From: Cryptomeria japonica
Lineage: Eukaryota > Streptophyta > Pinopsida > Cupressales > Cupressaceae
DNA length: 64,000 nt
Direction of reading: 5' to 3'
Assembly: GCF_030272615.1 (NCBI RefSeq)
Contig: NC_081415.1
Location: forward strand, 416,420,757 to 416,484,756
Below, one piece after another: positions 43,936-56,637 of this stretch; the stretch's first letter is position 1; the number at the start of each line of letters is the position of its first letter. Under the pieces are notes generated by a model. It saw only the letters and a program-made list of their open reading frames with translations, was not told the DNA's origin and ran no database searches. The position numbers and the translations under genes are program-made.

Positions 43936-45512
43936 TTGCGATTTTAACATTCCTAGTAACTAAAGTTGATTTTGGAAGGTGGACCCCTTTGTTCTTGTTT
44001 GAGGTTAGAGAATGCCTTGAGTTGGTGTGATTGCATTTAGTCTAGATGCAGTTATTGTTGTAGCAAACTCTAGGTATAGAGATCTGCTGTGTGAGCTTAG
44101 GGATCTGCCCTAATGGTCAATGTTAGAACCTGAATGGATGTAATAAGTGGTTTAAGTGTTTGAACCTTGAGCATCACCTGCTCAATAAAAAGTTAAAGTT
44201 AAGACTGTTAAAGATATGGTATTTTGACACATTATTGTTTGGCATTCTCTAGAGATAATAAACAGGATCATGATGCTAGCAATAGGGAACATGTATAGAC
44301 ACTTTCTGAGATGAATTAGGAAGAACCTTTCTGTCTTTTGAAAGGTTAAAACTATTTTAAGTGGTTCAGTGGGAGATGAAAATTTAAAGTATTGTAATGG
44401 CAACACTGTGCAAAAAAGAGTAGATACATTTAAGATATGCATGACTTTTTGTTACATGGGCATAAGTATTTGGTTGTGGAAGGTATTTTCCAATGGACGA
44501 TATAAGGAAGTTATGAGGCTGTACCCCCTATTGTTTGACCAGCCACAGATTCTATATCATATTTTTTTCATGTATTACCAATACCAAGATGTTCCAACCC
44601 AATGTTATTACCATTGAGTTGAGGGAATTGTATTCTAGAACGATCGAATCAAAAAAGAAAAAATGCATTTGGCATGTGAAATGCAGCAACTTATTTTTTT
44701 TGGAGAAGTAGCAGTTCCAAAATTAAAGATTATGAACCATTAGCTGGATGCACATGATTTGAAGGATAAAATTCTTATATTTGGAGTATGTTTCTAACTT
44801 TTAGGAGCATATATTAGATTAGATGTGGAAGCATATACTTTTTGAAGGATATTTGAAGAGGAAAGTTAAGAAGTTGGGTGAGTTAAGGCATTGGCTTTGA
44901 AACAATAGTTGTGTAGGAGGAAGACTTGAATCTTGAGTCAATGAGCTCCATCAACAACTTGAGCTGGAAACAAAAGAAAAAAAGGATGTCAAATAAAATT
45001 TGATCAGCATTCTTAAGACAATTGATAGAGTTTGATGAGTTTTTCTGAAGTTGAAAATCTTATATTAAGAGTTTCAATAAAGTATTTTGACCATTGTCAC
45101 ATCTATGGCAGATTCAGTGATTTCATCAAAATCATCTAGAACTCAATAAATTCAAATGGTGAGTAGTCCTTACAGTTGGAATATTCTTCCTCCACCTATG
45201 TTGCCTATCTCTATCAAATAAGATGCCATTGAACCTCAGTTTGCAAGTGTCAACACAGAGAACAAATCCTTGGTTGAAGGGAGGATATGTAGGCATAGAA
45301 AATAAAATATTAATCAATGAATCTTTCCCTAAGCTTATAATTATTATCAAAGAATGGAGAACTGTCTTTAGATTTTGGAAGTAGTTATATAGCGTATAAC
45401 TATTAATATTTTGATAGACTGTGTGTTTACATTTGGTGTATTTGGAGAATTGTCTCTAACTGACACTTGCTGATGCTCTGTCTTTATATTCATTTGTTGA
45501 CTATCACAAAAG
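43936..45512. other. non-coding, unidentified
   Basis: Several short frames (for example 44369-44617 on the plus strand, with MRLYPLLFDQPQILYH) have no motif I recognise. The tandem words ACTTGTGACATATKGGGAAATATACC repeat at about 43812 and 43845. Nothing else seen. Confidence 0.4.
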
Positions 45513-46340
45513 TGTTGAAAATAAATAGCCAGTTCGGATTATACTCGATTAAATTTTAATGTTGCCTAGTGGCAATTAAAATTTAAATATATATTGTAAT
45601 AACTTGAGCGATTACATGTGTTATTGGGCTGGGCCCAAATTGGACAATATTGTAACTTGTAAAATTAAGGTAGCCCCTAAATTGAGCGCTAAAGGCAGAT
45701 TGTAAAATGTAATTTGAATATGAAAAAGGGCGGCAACCTTGCCCAGCTGACTTGGGTAAATTATGAGGATGAATCTTGTATATAAACGAGATTCATCTTA
45801 GACATCTATCATCCAGCTATCAAGCGAATATCTCATCTATCTCCTGCGAACTGAATCTCCTATCTTGACACCTTGAGCGAATCCGATCATCAAATCAGAT
45901 AATCAGTTTGTGCGAACCTAAGTGACATTGTGTGAAGTTGGTGCGCGATCTAAGCCTCCATTATGCTGCGATCTGGTCTGATTGTTGAGCGAATTTGTTA
46001 GGTATCTTGGTGGGCGAACTTGTGGTTGAATATTGCTGTGATCTTCCTCTCCATGTAGCGCCGATATTCTGCCTTTCTGAGACAGCGAAGTTGATTGATT
46101 TGGTTTGGGCAAAGTCTTGGTGAATCTGCCCTAGATCAATATCACAATCAGATAAGTAATCTGATCTATATTGTACATGCAATCTGCTTATGATTAAAGG
46201 ATTTGATCTGGATCTTTGATGCTGGGTTTTTCCTCCAAGAGGGAGGTTTTCCTAGGGTATTTTGGTGTCTTTTGTGTCATGTGTGTTTGCATTTTGAACT
46301 AATTTCTGAGTTGACCTAATTCTGATCACTAAAATTAACA
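45513..46340 (+). repeat. solo LTR with AAAAG target duplication
   Basis: Begins TGTTGAAAATAAATAGCC and ends AAAATTAACA, 828 bp. AAAAG is found on both sides (45508-45512 and 46341-46345). It has a TATA box, an R/U5 with GGGTTTTTCCTCC-AAGA-GGGAGG, the pattern typical of plant Copia LTRs, and no internal sequence. It therefore arose by LTR-LTR recombination. Confidence 0.85.
45779..45786 (+). promoter_or_regulatory. TATA box inside a 9-bp inverted repeat
   Basis: TATATAAA lies in the 12-base loop between GATGAATCT (45768-45776) and AGATTCATC (45789-45797), which are perfectly complementary. Confidence 0.7.
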
Positions 46341-46345
46341 AAAAG

Positions 46346-49159
46346 GGAGTACTTTCATAGTTTTTTCTAAGACATTGTCGATGCACATTGAGATCTAGCA
46401 CACAATGGTGATGAAAATGTTGCCTTGTTTCTACTAGAGTTTCTATGAATGCTTTTTCCATCTTGGTTTATGTTGTGAGTCCGCTGAATTTTTTGTCTTG
46501 GTAGGGTGAACGGGAGATATCTTCTATAAATACTACATTTTTTTTTTTAAAAGGGTTTCGGTTTGGTTCCAAGATAGTAAATACACACCCCAAATTGGCG
46601 TGTTTATGTCCACATGCTTCATATCTTTTTTGATTGAATGTGTGCACTCTTTTGCATGGTACGAGTTATTTGATATAAAGTACATGAATTATTGGTTAAT
46701 CTTTCTTTCTTTGATCATTTGCTACAATAGTTTTTTAGAAGCACAACAAAAATTACTTGTTATAAACATTTTACCCAATGTGGCACATTTTCTTTATTAT
46801 ATAAAATTATATGATTTATGAAATGTAGTTCCTTAACAAAAAAGGCCTCTAGAAGAATAGCATCTACCCTCCCCATTCATTCTAACTGACCCTGAAGAAC
46901 TTATGTATGTTCCCAAGAACCGTAAATTCTTATTACTAATCAAGTGTCTATAAACTTCAGAGGTCCCAACTACCATTCATGATCAAATTTGACTCAAAAC
47001 CTATTGGTTGACTGATCTGAAAAATTCATCCTTGGCCACTTTGATATGTCTGGTTTCCAAACCCCACAGCAATAGCAGGAGCATGCATATGCAGCCAATC
47101 TCCTCCAAATCCAGGGATCATTTATTTATGTTGGGAGCAAGGAGATGGAATAAAAACACTCTTAGCACTACTGCATTCCCTAACCAATTAAATTTTGTTT
47201 AAATTGTGTACATTTCCATGAACCTTAGATCATGCCACCTTAGGTAGTAGTTGATAATTCGCTTTGAGGAGGGAGCTAGAATCCTAATGCAACTGATATT
47301 GAGCATCCCAATCATTTTTATAATTGAGAATGCGGGCTGTTGATATCTCTTTCGAGGAAAATTTGGAGATTGATTGATAGTTTGGCTTTGTGGCTCATTG
47401 GCTAAATAGGCAGTTACTCAACGAGTGAGGCTATATCTTGTAAATTCTCTTTAGAGGAATGCTAAGATTCCAAGAAACAAATATGATTACGGGTTTGGTG
47501 AATGCAGATTTTCTTGTGAATTTGTCTACTGTTTCTTGTAGAAATTTACCAAAAAAATAATAATATCAATGTTATGTTCTTAGTCAACATTAAAATCTAA
47601 GATATTGGGTATGCCTAGAACCTGCCCTGCACTTGTACTGAGTATGGGTTCACCTGGGGGTATGCCTGGGTGTGTACCTGGGTGTACCCGGGCATACCCA
47701 AGCGTACCCATATGTGCTGAGTGCGAAAAAGTAACAGAAAAAGACATTTTTTAACTTTCTTTTTGCATCCAAAAACCCTAGAATGCCCCTAAAAGCATTA
47801 TTTTGCCCAATACAAATATCATTTTGCTCTCTTCACTCTCTCTTCTCATTTTGGTATTTTGATGGGCAGCTGTTATATATTATATAGCATATGACATAAT
47901 ATTGAATTTCTGAACTATCACTTGGCATTTAATATTTATTTTGGCATTTGGCATTGATCAATGATGAAGTATCATACTATCAAATGTATTTAGTTTTACA
48001 ATTCTGTATGTTTCTTTTAATTTTTAATTTTTTTGTATATATATTATATATATGTGTATTTAATATTTACACACACACACACACACACACATACTGCACC
48101 TAATTGTACAATACCAAAGGAAAAAATTGCTGTAACCTTATCCATATCCATACGCGTACCCGTGACTTAGATTAAAATGAATGGTACTTGAAAACACATG
48201 ACATAGGCTCAATTAGTTTCCTTTTTGATTATGCTTTACAACTTATGCTGACTTAGTTCTCTTTTCTAATTAATTTTTTGTGTTTTGAAGTTTCAGCAGA
48301 TCCCTGCTGGAGTTTATCCCTAAAACATCTAGGAAACATTGGGTCCTTTCTAGAAACATTCTAGAAATTAATTTGGCATTTCCTAAGGTTTCTGGGAAGG
48401 ACATGGCAATTGTGAAGAACTTGGGAATTTTTTTGGAAGCCCAGAACCATTTCAATCTGGGTATAGAAAGAGTTTCTGAAAATCTGGTAATACAGCTTGC
48501 AGATTTATAATTTTTTTGACAGTTCTCCAAGTTTCGGCTGTCTCACAAGGTTTGCTGAATTTTCAGCTTCAAGTTCGAAATTTGGCGAACTTCTAATAAA
48601 ATAATAAAATTCATTATAATTTGTCTAAAATTCATATGGGAAAATTGGGGCTTCCGTTTTATTAAAATGTATTCTAATAAAACCTTTTTTAAAGTTTTTT
48701 TTCATAGATTTTTATAAATAACAATCCCAGACCTCAATGCAAGATATTTTGAGTCTGTTGAAGATAGATTATTTGTTGTTGGCAGCTAGGGCACAACAAA
48801 TTCGTAGAGGTTTGAAGGTGTCCATGTGATAAGGGACAGAGGTCTGAAGGCACCAGACATGATTGCAGACAATTAGAGGCATTTCACATGGGAAGGCTGG
48901 AAAATCTGTTGAAGATAGGGCAAAAAATTACTTTATAAAATTTTAAACAATGATGTTTTTTTTAAGTGATGTTAGTAAATAATCCTTCTATGATTTTATT
49001 ATATTAGTTTTTTATAAAAAAAATAATATTTAATATATTTAATTTTTTTTTCAAATTACTTATTAATCATTTTTTTTAAAAATAGAATTAAATTTAGTTT
49101 TTTTTATCCCCCTGTTAATGGGGATAGGAAGGTTAATCTTCCTCTCTACTCGCAAGAGT
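46346..49159. other. non-coding, with a possible small DNA element
   Basis: No coding frame recognised. 47650-47720 is a GC-richer stretch with GGGTATGCCTGGGTG and CACCCGGGCATACCC-like inverted words. CATACGCGTACCCGTGAC occurs near 48150. These could be the two ends of a non-autonomous DNA element of about 0.5 kb, but I could not align them as terminal inverted repeats. The rest is AT-rich. Confidence 0.35.
48069..48090. repeat. (AC)11 microsatellite
   Basis: Eleven AC units, preceded by TATATA-rich sequence. Confidence 0.95.
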
Positions 49160-49568
49160 AAGGCTGAATCAAGGTGAATTTTGATTGAGCCTCAAGAGGC
49201 AACCTTGGGTTAAGTGGCGCTGGGTGTATAGCCAAAAATCATAAGGGCAAAATTCTTTGTGAAAAGTCAAAACACTTAGGGGGTCACAACAAATAATGAT
49301 GTAGAATTTAGAGTAGCGTTTCTTGGTCTTAAGTGTGGACAAGAGGTTAGAGCGGCGATAATTCATCTTGAAGGGGATTCCCTCATTACGGTTAATGCAA
49401 TCAAGCGAAATTCAATTCCAAATTGGAAACTTGAGAGATGGTTGAGGCCAATTAGAGAAGCTATTAGGAGGTTTGAAGAGTTCAAAATAACTCATATATA
49501 TGGAGCGGAATTGAGAAGTTGATGAGCTAGCAAAGAAAGCGGTTGAGGTGGAGACAGAGGACAATTAA
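49160..49568 (+). pseudogene. RNase H-like domain of a LINE-type polyprotein, decayed
   Basis: Reading IKVNFD, a stop, then ASRGNLGLSGAGCIAKNHKG gives the start of an RVT_3-type RNase H (consensus FDGASRGNPGPSGAG) with the first catalytic Asp. After a frame change EFRVAFLGLKCGQEVRAA and LEGDSLITVNAIKR carry the Glu and second Asp, NWKLERWLRPIREAIRRF follows, and EVDELAKKAVEVETED after another shift holds the last Asp. RNase H of plant LINEs removes the RNA template. The piece upstream (RT) is not seen. Confidence 0.7.
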
Positions 49569-50623
49569 GGAATGAGGTGGCAGGGGTCATATCAAGTGGT
49601 GTAGGTGAGTGGGACATCAGATGATGGGCTCAACGTTTATCCCTGTATATTGTCAGGTTTACATTATTCCATTGGGTACAGAGTGATGAAGTGAAATGAG
49701 TATGGTATTAATTGCGGAAGTTGGGTGAATCCATCAAAGATCAACTGATGACATGGTGGTGCGAAGGTTGTTGAGGTGTTGGCTGTTGCTTTGGGACCAA
49801 CACAAGGAGGATGAATATGCTTGGTATTGCTTGTGTGAGACGACTGTCTCAATGTTTGCCTTTGCATTTTTGGGGGGGAGGGGAGGGGGGGATGGTACAA
49901 GATTTTATGAGCTGAAAGCATCAGAAATTGTGTTGCATTATTATATGAGGTGGTGTGGGTAGATTATTAAGACAGTGGCATTCCTTTCTTCCTCATTGAA
50001 ATTTAAGAATTTGGTTGGCAAATATAGATACATTCGTTAGGCTCCACTGTAGAAAGAGGCAAATGTTCTTTCTTGGGGACATTTCAGAGAAGAGACTGAA
50101 GTTGGTGTTTAGTTTTGGCCACGAGATGGTGATTCATGCGGTCCAAAGAGTTTTGGGCGATGAATTTCTAATCATTGAGCACTGGTATAGAGTGAATACA
50201 AATATCTTTGCTATGTTTGTTGCAATGTTGTTAGATTCTAGAGAAGACAAGGAAATGGTGAGTTCTTTTTGCAGGAAATTGATAAAAAATGCTATCTTGG
50301 AGAACCAGAGGATGTTTTGGAGAATGTGGACGATAGGAGGATGGTACCCCTGTCTAAGGACTATTATGTTATTTGTTGGCGGGGTAAGGAAGTGGAAAAA
50401 GTTCCCCTCATCGTATCTGAGGATGAAATGAGGGTGTCTCAACGACATGAGGTGGTGGTGAGGAATGCTCTGTTCCTTAAGAAAATGTTGGACCTATTGA
50501 AGGAAGGTGGTGCTGGGTGGCTGTAGTGGTATGTGGTGTTCAAGGGATTGGTCTGTGATGTGGAGGATGAGAGGCAGGCTGCAGTAGATGACAAGAACAT
50601 GGCTTCCACTATTGGGGTGGTTT
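49569..50623 (+). other. unidentified open frames and a G-rich run
   Basis: 49871-49891 is TGGGGGGGAGGGGAGGGGGGG-like, able to form a G-quadruplex. Two overlapping plus-strand frames follow: 50015-50431 (FAMFVAMLLDSREDKEM) and 50269-50526 (CWRGKEVEKVPLIVSEDEM, LKKMLDLLKEGGAGW). The second, continued over one stop to NMASTIGVV at 50620, looks more protein-like. I recognise no family. It is cut by the LTR at 50624. Confidence 0.35.
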
Positions 50624-52051
50624 TGTCATGTCCCCTCTTTAGCTCTGTCTAGCAAAGACATGTGAGTCAGCTTATTATGGGGTCTTGTAGGCTGATAGTG
50701 ATGGATAGAGACTCAGTGTGGTTTTACAGTGTTTGGGACTTGGTGTTCTGGTAGTAGTTGATCAGTTTGGAGCAGTTCCTTATTTTTAGGAGGCAGTTCC
50801 TACGTTTATGGAGGATATCCCTACTATTTAGGAGGTTATGATCATACCCAGGGTTGGGTCTCCTTGAGATTATTCCTTGGGTTTAGTTTCAGAGGATTTG
50901 GGTTTGTTTCCTAGTTTCTAGGAGCATCCCTAGATTTTAGGGATGAGATTGCCAATGGATCCTTGATTTCCGACTTCAGTCACAGACAGGTGGCAGGTTG
51001 ACTTTCTGGTTTGTGGTGTCATTTGAGCATTTTGCAGCTATTTGGGTTATATTTTTAATATTTCCTAAGTTAGCGTTTATTATTTAAATAAGGCTATGTT
51101 TATAGCCATTTTGGTATAATAAGGGGGTTTTGGCCTCATTTGGATGCGTATCCCTTGGTGTAATAGCTCGTTGGAAAGGTCTTGGACTTTTCTAAATATT
51201 TCTCTTTTGACTTAGATCCTTTCAGTGAACGGATTTCTTTATATTTGAAAAAGGGTCGTTTTTCTATGCACTTGGCAACTTAAAATGAGAAATATAACAT
51301 TTTAACCCTAAACGCCACATTGAGTCACTTTTAGGGTTCGAGCTAAGTGGGAAGGTGTTATAAGGAAGTTGAGACCTAATTCTTGGTATCTTTTACACAT
51401 TTTCATCTTTGATTTGGAGAATTTGCTTTGGAGAGCAATTCAGCATCTGGGACGAAAACCCTAGGGTCTTGCCTGTCTGGGATGTAACCCCCAGCACAGT
51501 GGTTATTGGTTCTAGCATTCAGTTTCAGTGCCTTGGAGTTGGTACGACATCTTTCTGGAGGATTCAGTGGACAGAGTTAGGGTTCAGCGTGGAGGTTGGG
51601 GTTTCTAGCTTGGCATCACCTAACAGCCGTACGGCTGTACCTTGCAGCCATTTCTCTTCCCACATGGAGCTATGTAAGAGCGTTGGACATTTGCAGCAGC
51701 TTCATTCTTGATTGCAGTATTCACTATTTATCCAGGTTGGAATCATTGTTATTGTAATCTTCCTGGAATTGTTTGGAATCACTATTTGGATAATTATTTG
51801 ATTTAAATAATCAGAAATCTGCTTGGTATGATTCTGATTTGGCTGTGTATGAACATTTATTTCCAGTACTCTTTTCATGTACTTGTTCTTCAATTATTAC
51901 TTGCTGAAAAACTATCAAAAACACAAAAATAAACAAACTTTCTGCAATTTCTGTCTATTCTCTAAAGCCATTAAAGGAAACACAGGAAAATATAGTTTAT
52001 TAATTTAAAAACTACAGCAGATCAGCAAGGGGATCCATCAGGGATCTGTCA
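50624..52051 (+). repeat. LTR, ATGTCCCC family, probably solo
   Basis: Starts TGTCATGTCCCCTCTTT. A TATA-like TGTTATAAGGAAG lies near 51357. A candidate end is GGATCTGTCA at 52051, with GGTTT before and GGTTC after, a 4/5 match as duplication. The end and thus the length (1428 bp) are tentative. Confidence 0.5.
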
Positions 52052-52514
52052 GGTTCAACTGTCAGAGGAGGATTTGGCTACTTAGTGCATGTAGCATTGA
52101 GTAACCTGTGAAAGCGAGAGCGACGACAGTGGCACATGGTCGGGCGTAGAAGACTTCTTGTTTGGTGGGCTCTTCCTTGTTCTTTTGTATAACATACAAT
52201 AATTATCCTTAGTATAGAACTGTTTGTATATTTGGGTGTCCCAAGTTTTGGGTTTGTATGCTATAATGGTTATGGGGTGTATTGTGTGGTTACAAGGACT
52301 TCGGTAGTAGATAGTAGATGGTTTGGGACATTTTGGTATGCAAATATATGGTCCCTGTTATTGAACGTAATACTTGTTTTGATTAATAGTAGGGTGTAGT
52401 CCCATAAAGTTGTTATTTAACGATATTTGTTTTTTAGTATTTTTATTTTATTTTTTAAAGTAAATTAAGAACCTTGGCTTAAAGTTCATTTGGAGGGTCG
52501 CTCTGGCTTTATTT

Positions 52515-53020
52515 GTATGGAATATTTGGCTAGAAAATAATAGATAGATTTTTTGAGATCAAGAGAGGAGCTGAAAGAGCGTGGGATTCGATTGAATGTT
52601 CAATTGCTGAGATTGGGGAGGTGCACAACAAGCTTAGGGGTGCTTTGGACTGTGAGGCTCATTGGATTGATGCATGGCCTAGATGTAGATGGCTTGGGAA
52701 TGTCAGTTACCCTACAAAGAAGGTGAAGACAAGGGAGAAATGGAATGCCTCGAAAGTTGAGTGGATTAAGTTTGATTTTGACGATGCGACAAAAGGGAGC
52801 TTGGGGATGGTAGGTAGTGGGGGTGATTTTGGATTCTGTTTGTGCATCAAAGTCTGAGTTTGATGAACTTAGATTTTCTTTTACTAAGAGGAAGGGCAAT
52901 ATAGTTGCAGATTGGGTAGCTAACTATGGTGTCAAACTTCATTTCAGATCTAGCAGGGCAAACTTTCCCTATGAAGCTATTAAGTTGATGTAAGAAGATA
53001 TTAAAGCACATCCCCTTATG
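52515..53020 (+). pseudogene. LINE C-terminal fragment (linker plus RNase H), decayed
   Basis: The reading VWNIWLENNR, then AERAWDSIECSIAEI corresponds to the post-RT linker of plant LINEs. VEWIKFDFDDATKGSLGM matches the RNase H start (WIKFNFDGASKGNPG), with the first catalytic Asp. After a shift near 52850, KSEFDELRFSFTKRKGN and VADWVANYGVKLHF match the domain end with its last Asp. The middle of the domain is lost. It is a different fragment from that at 49160, since both contain the domain start. Confidence 0.65.
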
Positions 53021-54245
53021 CTTGGGTGAAGTGTGCCTGTGGTGGATAAGGATGTAGTATGTGTTCAGGTGTTTTGACATTGGCTTCTCCTTGTTATGTT
53101 TTTCTGTCTTGGCTTATTGCCTTTGTTAGTCTGGGGAGTCCAATGGGCGGGTTGTTTGTTGGCAATTATTGTCTTGTATGGTATCTTGTGGCTTAGGCCT
53201 GTTTTGTGGTTTGTGGTCCCTAAAACTAGGTTTATATATAACAATTTTTTTGAAAGTTAAATAAAAAATTAATATATTTCAAAATTATGTTTTTAAAAAG
53301 GTGTTTTATTGTGTTTTCAATGTTAAAAGTCAAAATATATTATATTTTAATTTTTTATTTTTTTAAGATAGAATTTATTATATTTTATTTTGTTTTTATA
53401 GTTAGAAATAAAAAAAATATATTTGTTTTAATATTTTTCAAAATAAAAATAAAATTTAGTGACTTCTATTTTATTTCAAACCTATATTGATTTCAAATCT
53501 ATTTAGCAATGTTAAACTATTTTGATAATTTTATTGACTTGTTATATTTTTAAAAAAAATTAAATTTATATAAGGTGAATTTAACGCTGAATATTTTTCT
53601 GAATTTTTCACTTTGCTGAATGTCATCCAAATTTTATTGTTGCCAAACTCGAACTCGAATTAAAACCTCGTGACTTATGTTTCGAGGATAGGGAAACGTG
53701 GGGATGGGGATATGGGTTTCAGGGATGGGGAGGGGGCAGCAGGGGGACAACTATGTAGTAATATTTGTATCTTAAAAATGTGGATAGATCAAAAATACCT
53801 GAAAATATTAAATAACATAAACAAACCAAAAGAACTTAGAAGATGAAATTCCAAAGAGTTAATGCAATCATTGATACCATAATCCATCTAATATGCCAAC
53901 AGTCATAGACACAATATGAAACTTGATTTTTATTGAGGCACCCAAAAATTAAATATTACATCTTGCATAGCAAATGGGTAAATTGAGCAGCAAGCTTATA
54001 AATTTGAGTGGACATCGAATTGATATCTCAGAAACTGCTCCTTTTTTTCTCATTTACTCCTCTTTTGTTAAATGTAAAACAATGATGGGCATGGATTTTA
54101 AAGGTTTTCTTGGGTTGGGTGGCCTTGGTGGCCCGGCAGGGTTTTCTTTGTTTTAGGATATCTATTATTAATTTTTTTCTCTTTTTTATGTGGCTGATGT
54201 GGGGGATGCCCTAAAATCTTGGGGATGGCCAAGGGATGTTAGGAT
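53021..54245. other. non-coding, AT-rich then G-rich
   Basis: 53270-53530 is extremely AT-rich. GGGGATGGGGATATGGG and GGATGGGGAGGGGGCAGCAGGGGG lie at 53700-53745. GGGGATGCCC and GGGGATGGCCAAGGGA lie at about 54200-54235. Such words also border other sites here (57012, 60370) and look like ends of old DNA elements, but no inverted repeats could be aligned. Confidence 0.35.
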
Positions 54246-54250
54246 GTTTG
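54246..54250. repeat. target site duplication GTTTG, left
   Basis: Identical to 57011-57015 on the other side of the element. Confidence 0.85.
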
Positions 54251-54605
54251 TAAAGGAAATATGGGCAGAGACAGAGAAGCCAGAATAATCAAAAACTAAA
54301 TAATACATGCTTCTTTTTCATTGATTTTTCATTCAAACACTTTATATATTTATAGGATTTCAAAATCCTATTTTTTAGGAAACTCCTACAACAACTCTAC
54401 TAAATATATTGTGTTGTTTTAACAACTCAATGCAAATCCATACATACCACAAACCTAATACCTATATAACAAACTACAACAAAGCATAAAAAATAATTAT
54501 CATGTCTCCTAACAATAATATTAAGTTGAGCAATAACATTTATTTATAACACTAACTCACATAAACTCTAATTTATAACACCTATGTGAACACTAATTCC
54601 CAACA
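54251..54605 (-). repeat. 3' LTR (355 bp)
   Basis: The minus strand starts TGTTGGGAATTAGTGTTC and ends TTTCCTTTA. It is collinear with the 5' LTR except for an 18-bp shorter AATAATATTAAGTTG region. Confidence 0.9.
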
Positions 54606-54615
54606 CCCCCCCTTA
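54606..54615 (-). other. polypurine tract
   Basis: The minus strand reads TAAGGGGGGG directly before the 3' LTR. Confidence 0.8.
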
Positions 54616-54689
54616 GTGTGAACATGGGGTGAGAGTACATCTCAATACTTGATGACAACACATAGTAGCTCACCAAACACTATAAGATA

Positions 54690-54945
54690 AGAGTAGGGAC
54701 AAACACATCTACTCATGGGAAGCAATAGTGGAACTAGCCTCACTATGCTTAGTACTTTCATCCAAGGATGGGGACAAACACATCTACCCATGGATCCAAG
54801 GATAGGGACTAATACATCTACCTAAGGTATTACATCAAATTTGGATAGGGACAAACACATCTATCCAACATCAGTCATGAACAGGGACACACACATCTGC
54901 TCACAACTATTATGATTGGGGACAAACACATCCATCCACAACTTA
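54690..54945. repeat. degenerate repeat GGGACAAACACATCTACCCA
   Basis: Six copies start near 54695, 54770, 54804, 54847, 54883 and 54917, spaced 34-75 bp. Each is followed by short unique sequence. They are not coding in a common frame. Confidence 0.85.
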
Positions 54946-56625
54946 TAAAGCTTGAGAACCAAGTCTTTGTTGTTGTGTATGCAGCCACCATTTGAGATGA
55001 TTACCACTCTAATCACAAATGATATGAGACGATTGCCACTGCCACCTGGAAACCGATCTTGGCTTTAGTCTTTTTGGCACAAGTTGTTTTGTCACTAATG
55101 CAGTTTCACGACCCCATCGCTAGTGACCAACGAGAGGTTGCTAAATTTCCTCCAACCTCTTGTGCCTCCATCCTCCAATAGATTTGCTACTTAACAAATT
55201 TGTCTTTTGAGGCTCGTTTTGTTAATTGTGAGGAAAGAATATACTCCCCCCCCCTTGATATGATTTTCTCTTCTATAAACAATGGGAGTGTCGGGTACCA
55301 CCGATCATGCACTCCAAATACAATTGAAGCAATTTTATTTTTGATATTTTTATTATTATTTTTAAATTTTTTTTGACATGATAAAAGACCCTATTTCAAA
55401 AAAAAAAATACATCTTGACCAAATGACACTTTGAGATACTATAACAATTTAACTTCAACCTATAAAATATCACTAACACTCAATCTACAAATGTAGATTT
55501 AATGACTTGACTAACATATGATTTGTTGATCGCCCCACCCATAAAAATCAACAAGTATTGAAGTTCTTTTTCACCATCAATGCAAGAGAAGAATATCAAA
55601 ATCTTAGCAACAAACTCTAGAACACTGCTTGTATTGGCGATGATAAGGAACTGTTTTACTATTGTTTCAATGTGCAACTCCACCAAGTACTCACAAATAA
55701 TGAAGTTTGACTAAAAAAGATATTTCTCACACCTTTCATGAACGCTGCGATCTGGAATCAAATCACATCAGCACTTCTCATAGGCACTAGAAATCTTGGA
55801 TGCCAAGTAATAATAAAAAAACCTGAGGAAGAACCTTCACATGACAAGAATTAAGAGTTTGTAAATGAACCCATCCTTGAGTCAGCAACCACAAAATTCA
55901 ATCTTCTGCATTCGATGCCTCTCAAACACAAAACAAGCACTCACGACAAATAACGAACCTGACACATTGCACCATACAAAATAAAATGATCATATATTGG
56001 CACGAGCTGACCCTTTGAAACCGTCAATCTCCAGCATGGATCCCTGATCACAAAAATCACGATTTGCAATAAGCAAAAATCTGAAAACAAAAGGCAAAGT
56101 ATACAAAGTTGCCAAATCCACTAGGGAGCAAGGGATGCCACCAAAAATATATCGTGTGTTACAAGTATAGATTGATGGATCTCTGATCATACAGCGCTGC
56201 CAAAAAAAAAGCTTCGGCCAATAACAATATAATGCTCTGATGATACAAATGTTGTTTAGCAAAGATATTAAGCTGCCAATAGAAAATATACCATGAAATG
56301 CACAGATCTCAAACAAATGTGCAGCCCTGCACAATTAAGGATGTTGCTCCTGCAAGAATGATATGTTGACAAGGGTATCAAGCCATTTCACAAGCCGATA
56401 ATGCTGATACGATTATGACTCATCTCACCATAAAAATGAATTCCAAGTTCTCAAATTGGCCTCTACTACTTTGAAGCCTCGTACCAATGAGCACGCCAAT
56501 AGAGAGGAAACATCGATCCGAAAAAGTACTGCTACAGATCTGACAGAGGCGAATGTACTCAATCTGCGAACACACAATCTTGTGCTGCCACTACACAAGG
56601 CTCTGCGGAAGTTAAGCCTTAACCC

Positions 56626-56637
56626 GTTCTGATACCA
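56626..56637 (-). other. primer binding site, tRNA-iMet type
   Basis: The minus strand reads TGGTATCAGAAC, 11 of 12 to the initiator tRNA-Met site, directly adjacent to the 5' LTR. Confidence 0.85.

Noticed and set aside
47640-48170. Confident call of a DNA transposon with terminal inverted repeats
   Set aside because: GGGTAYGCC/GGCATACCC words are suggestive, but the two ends could not be paired and no target duplication was found.
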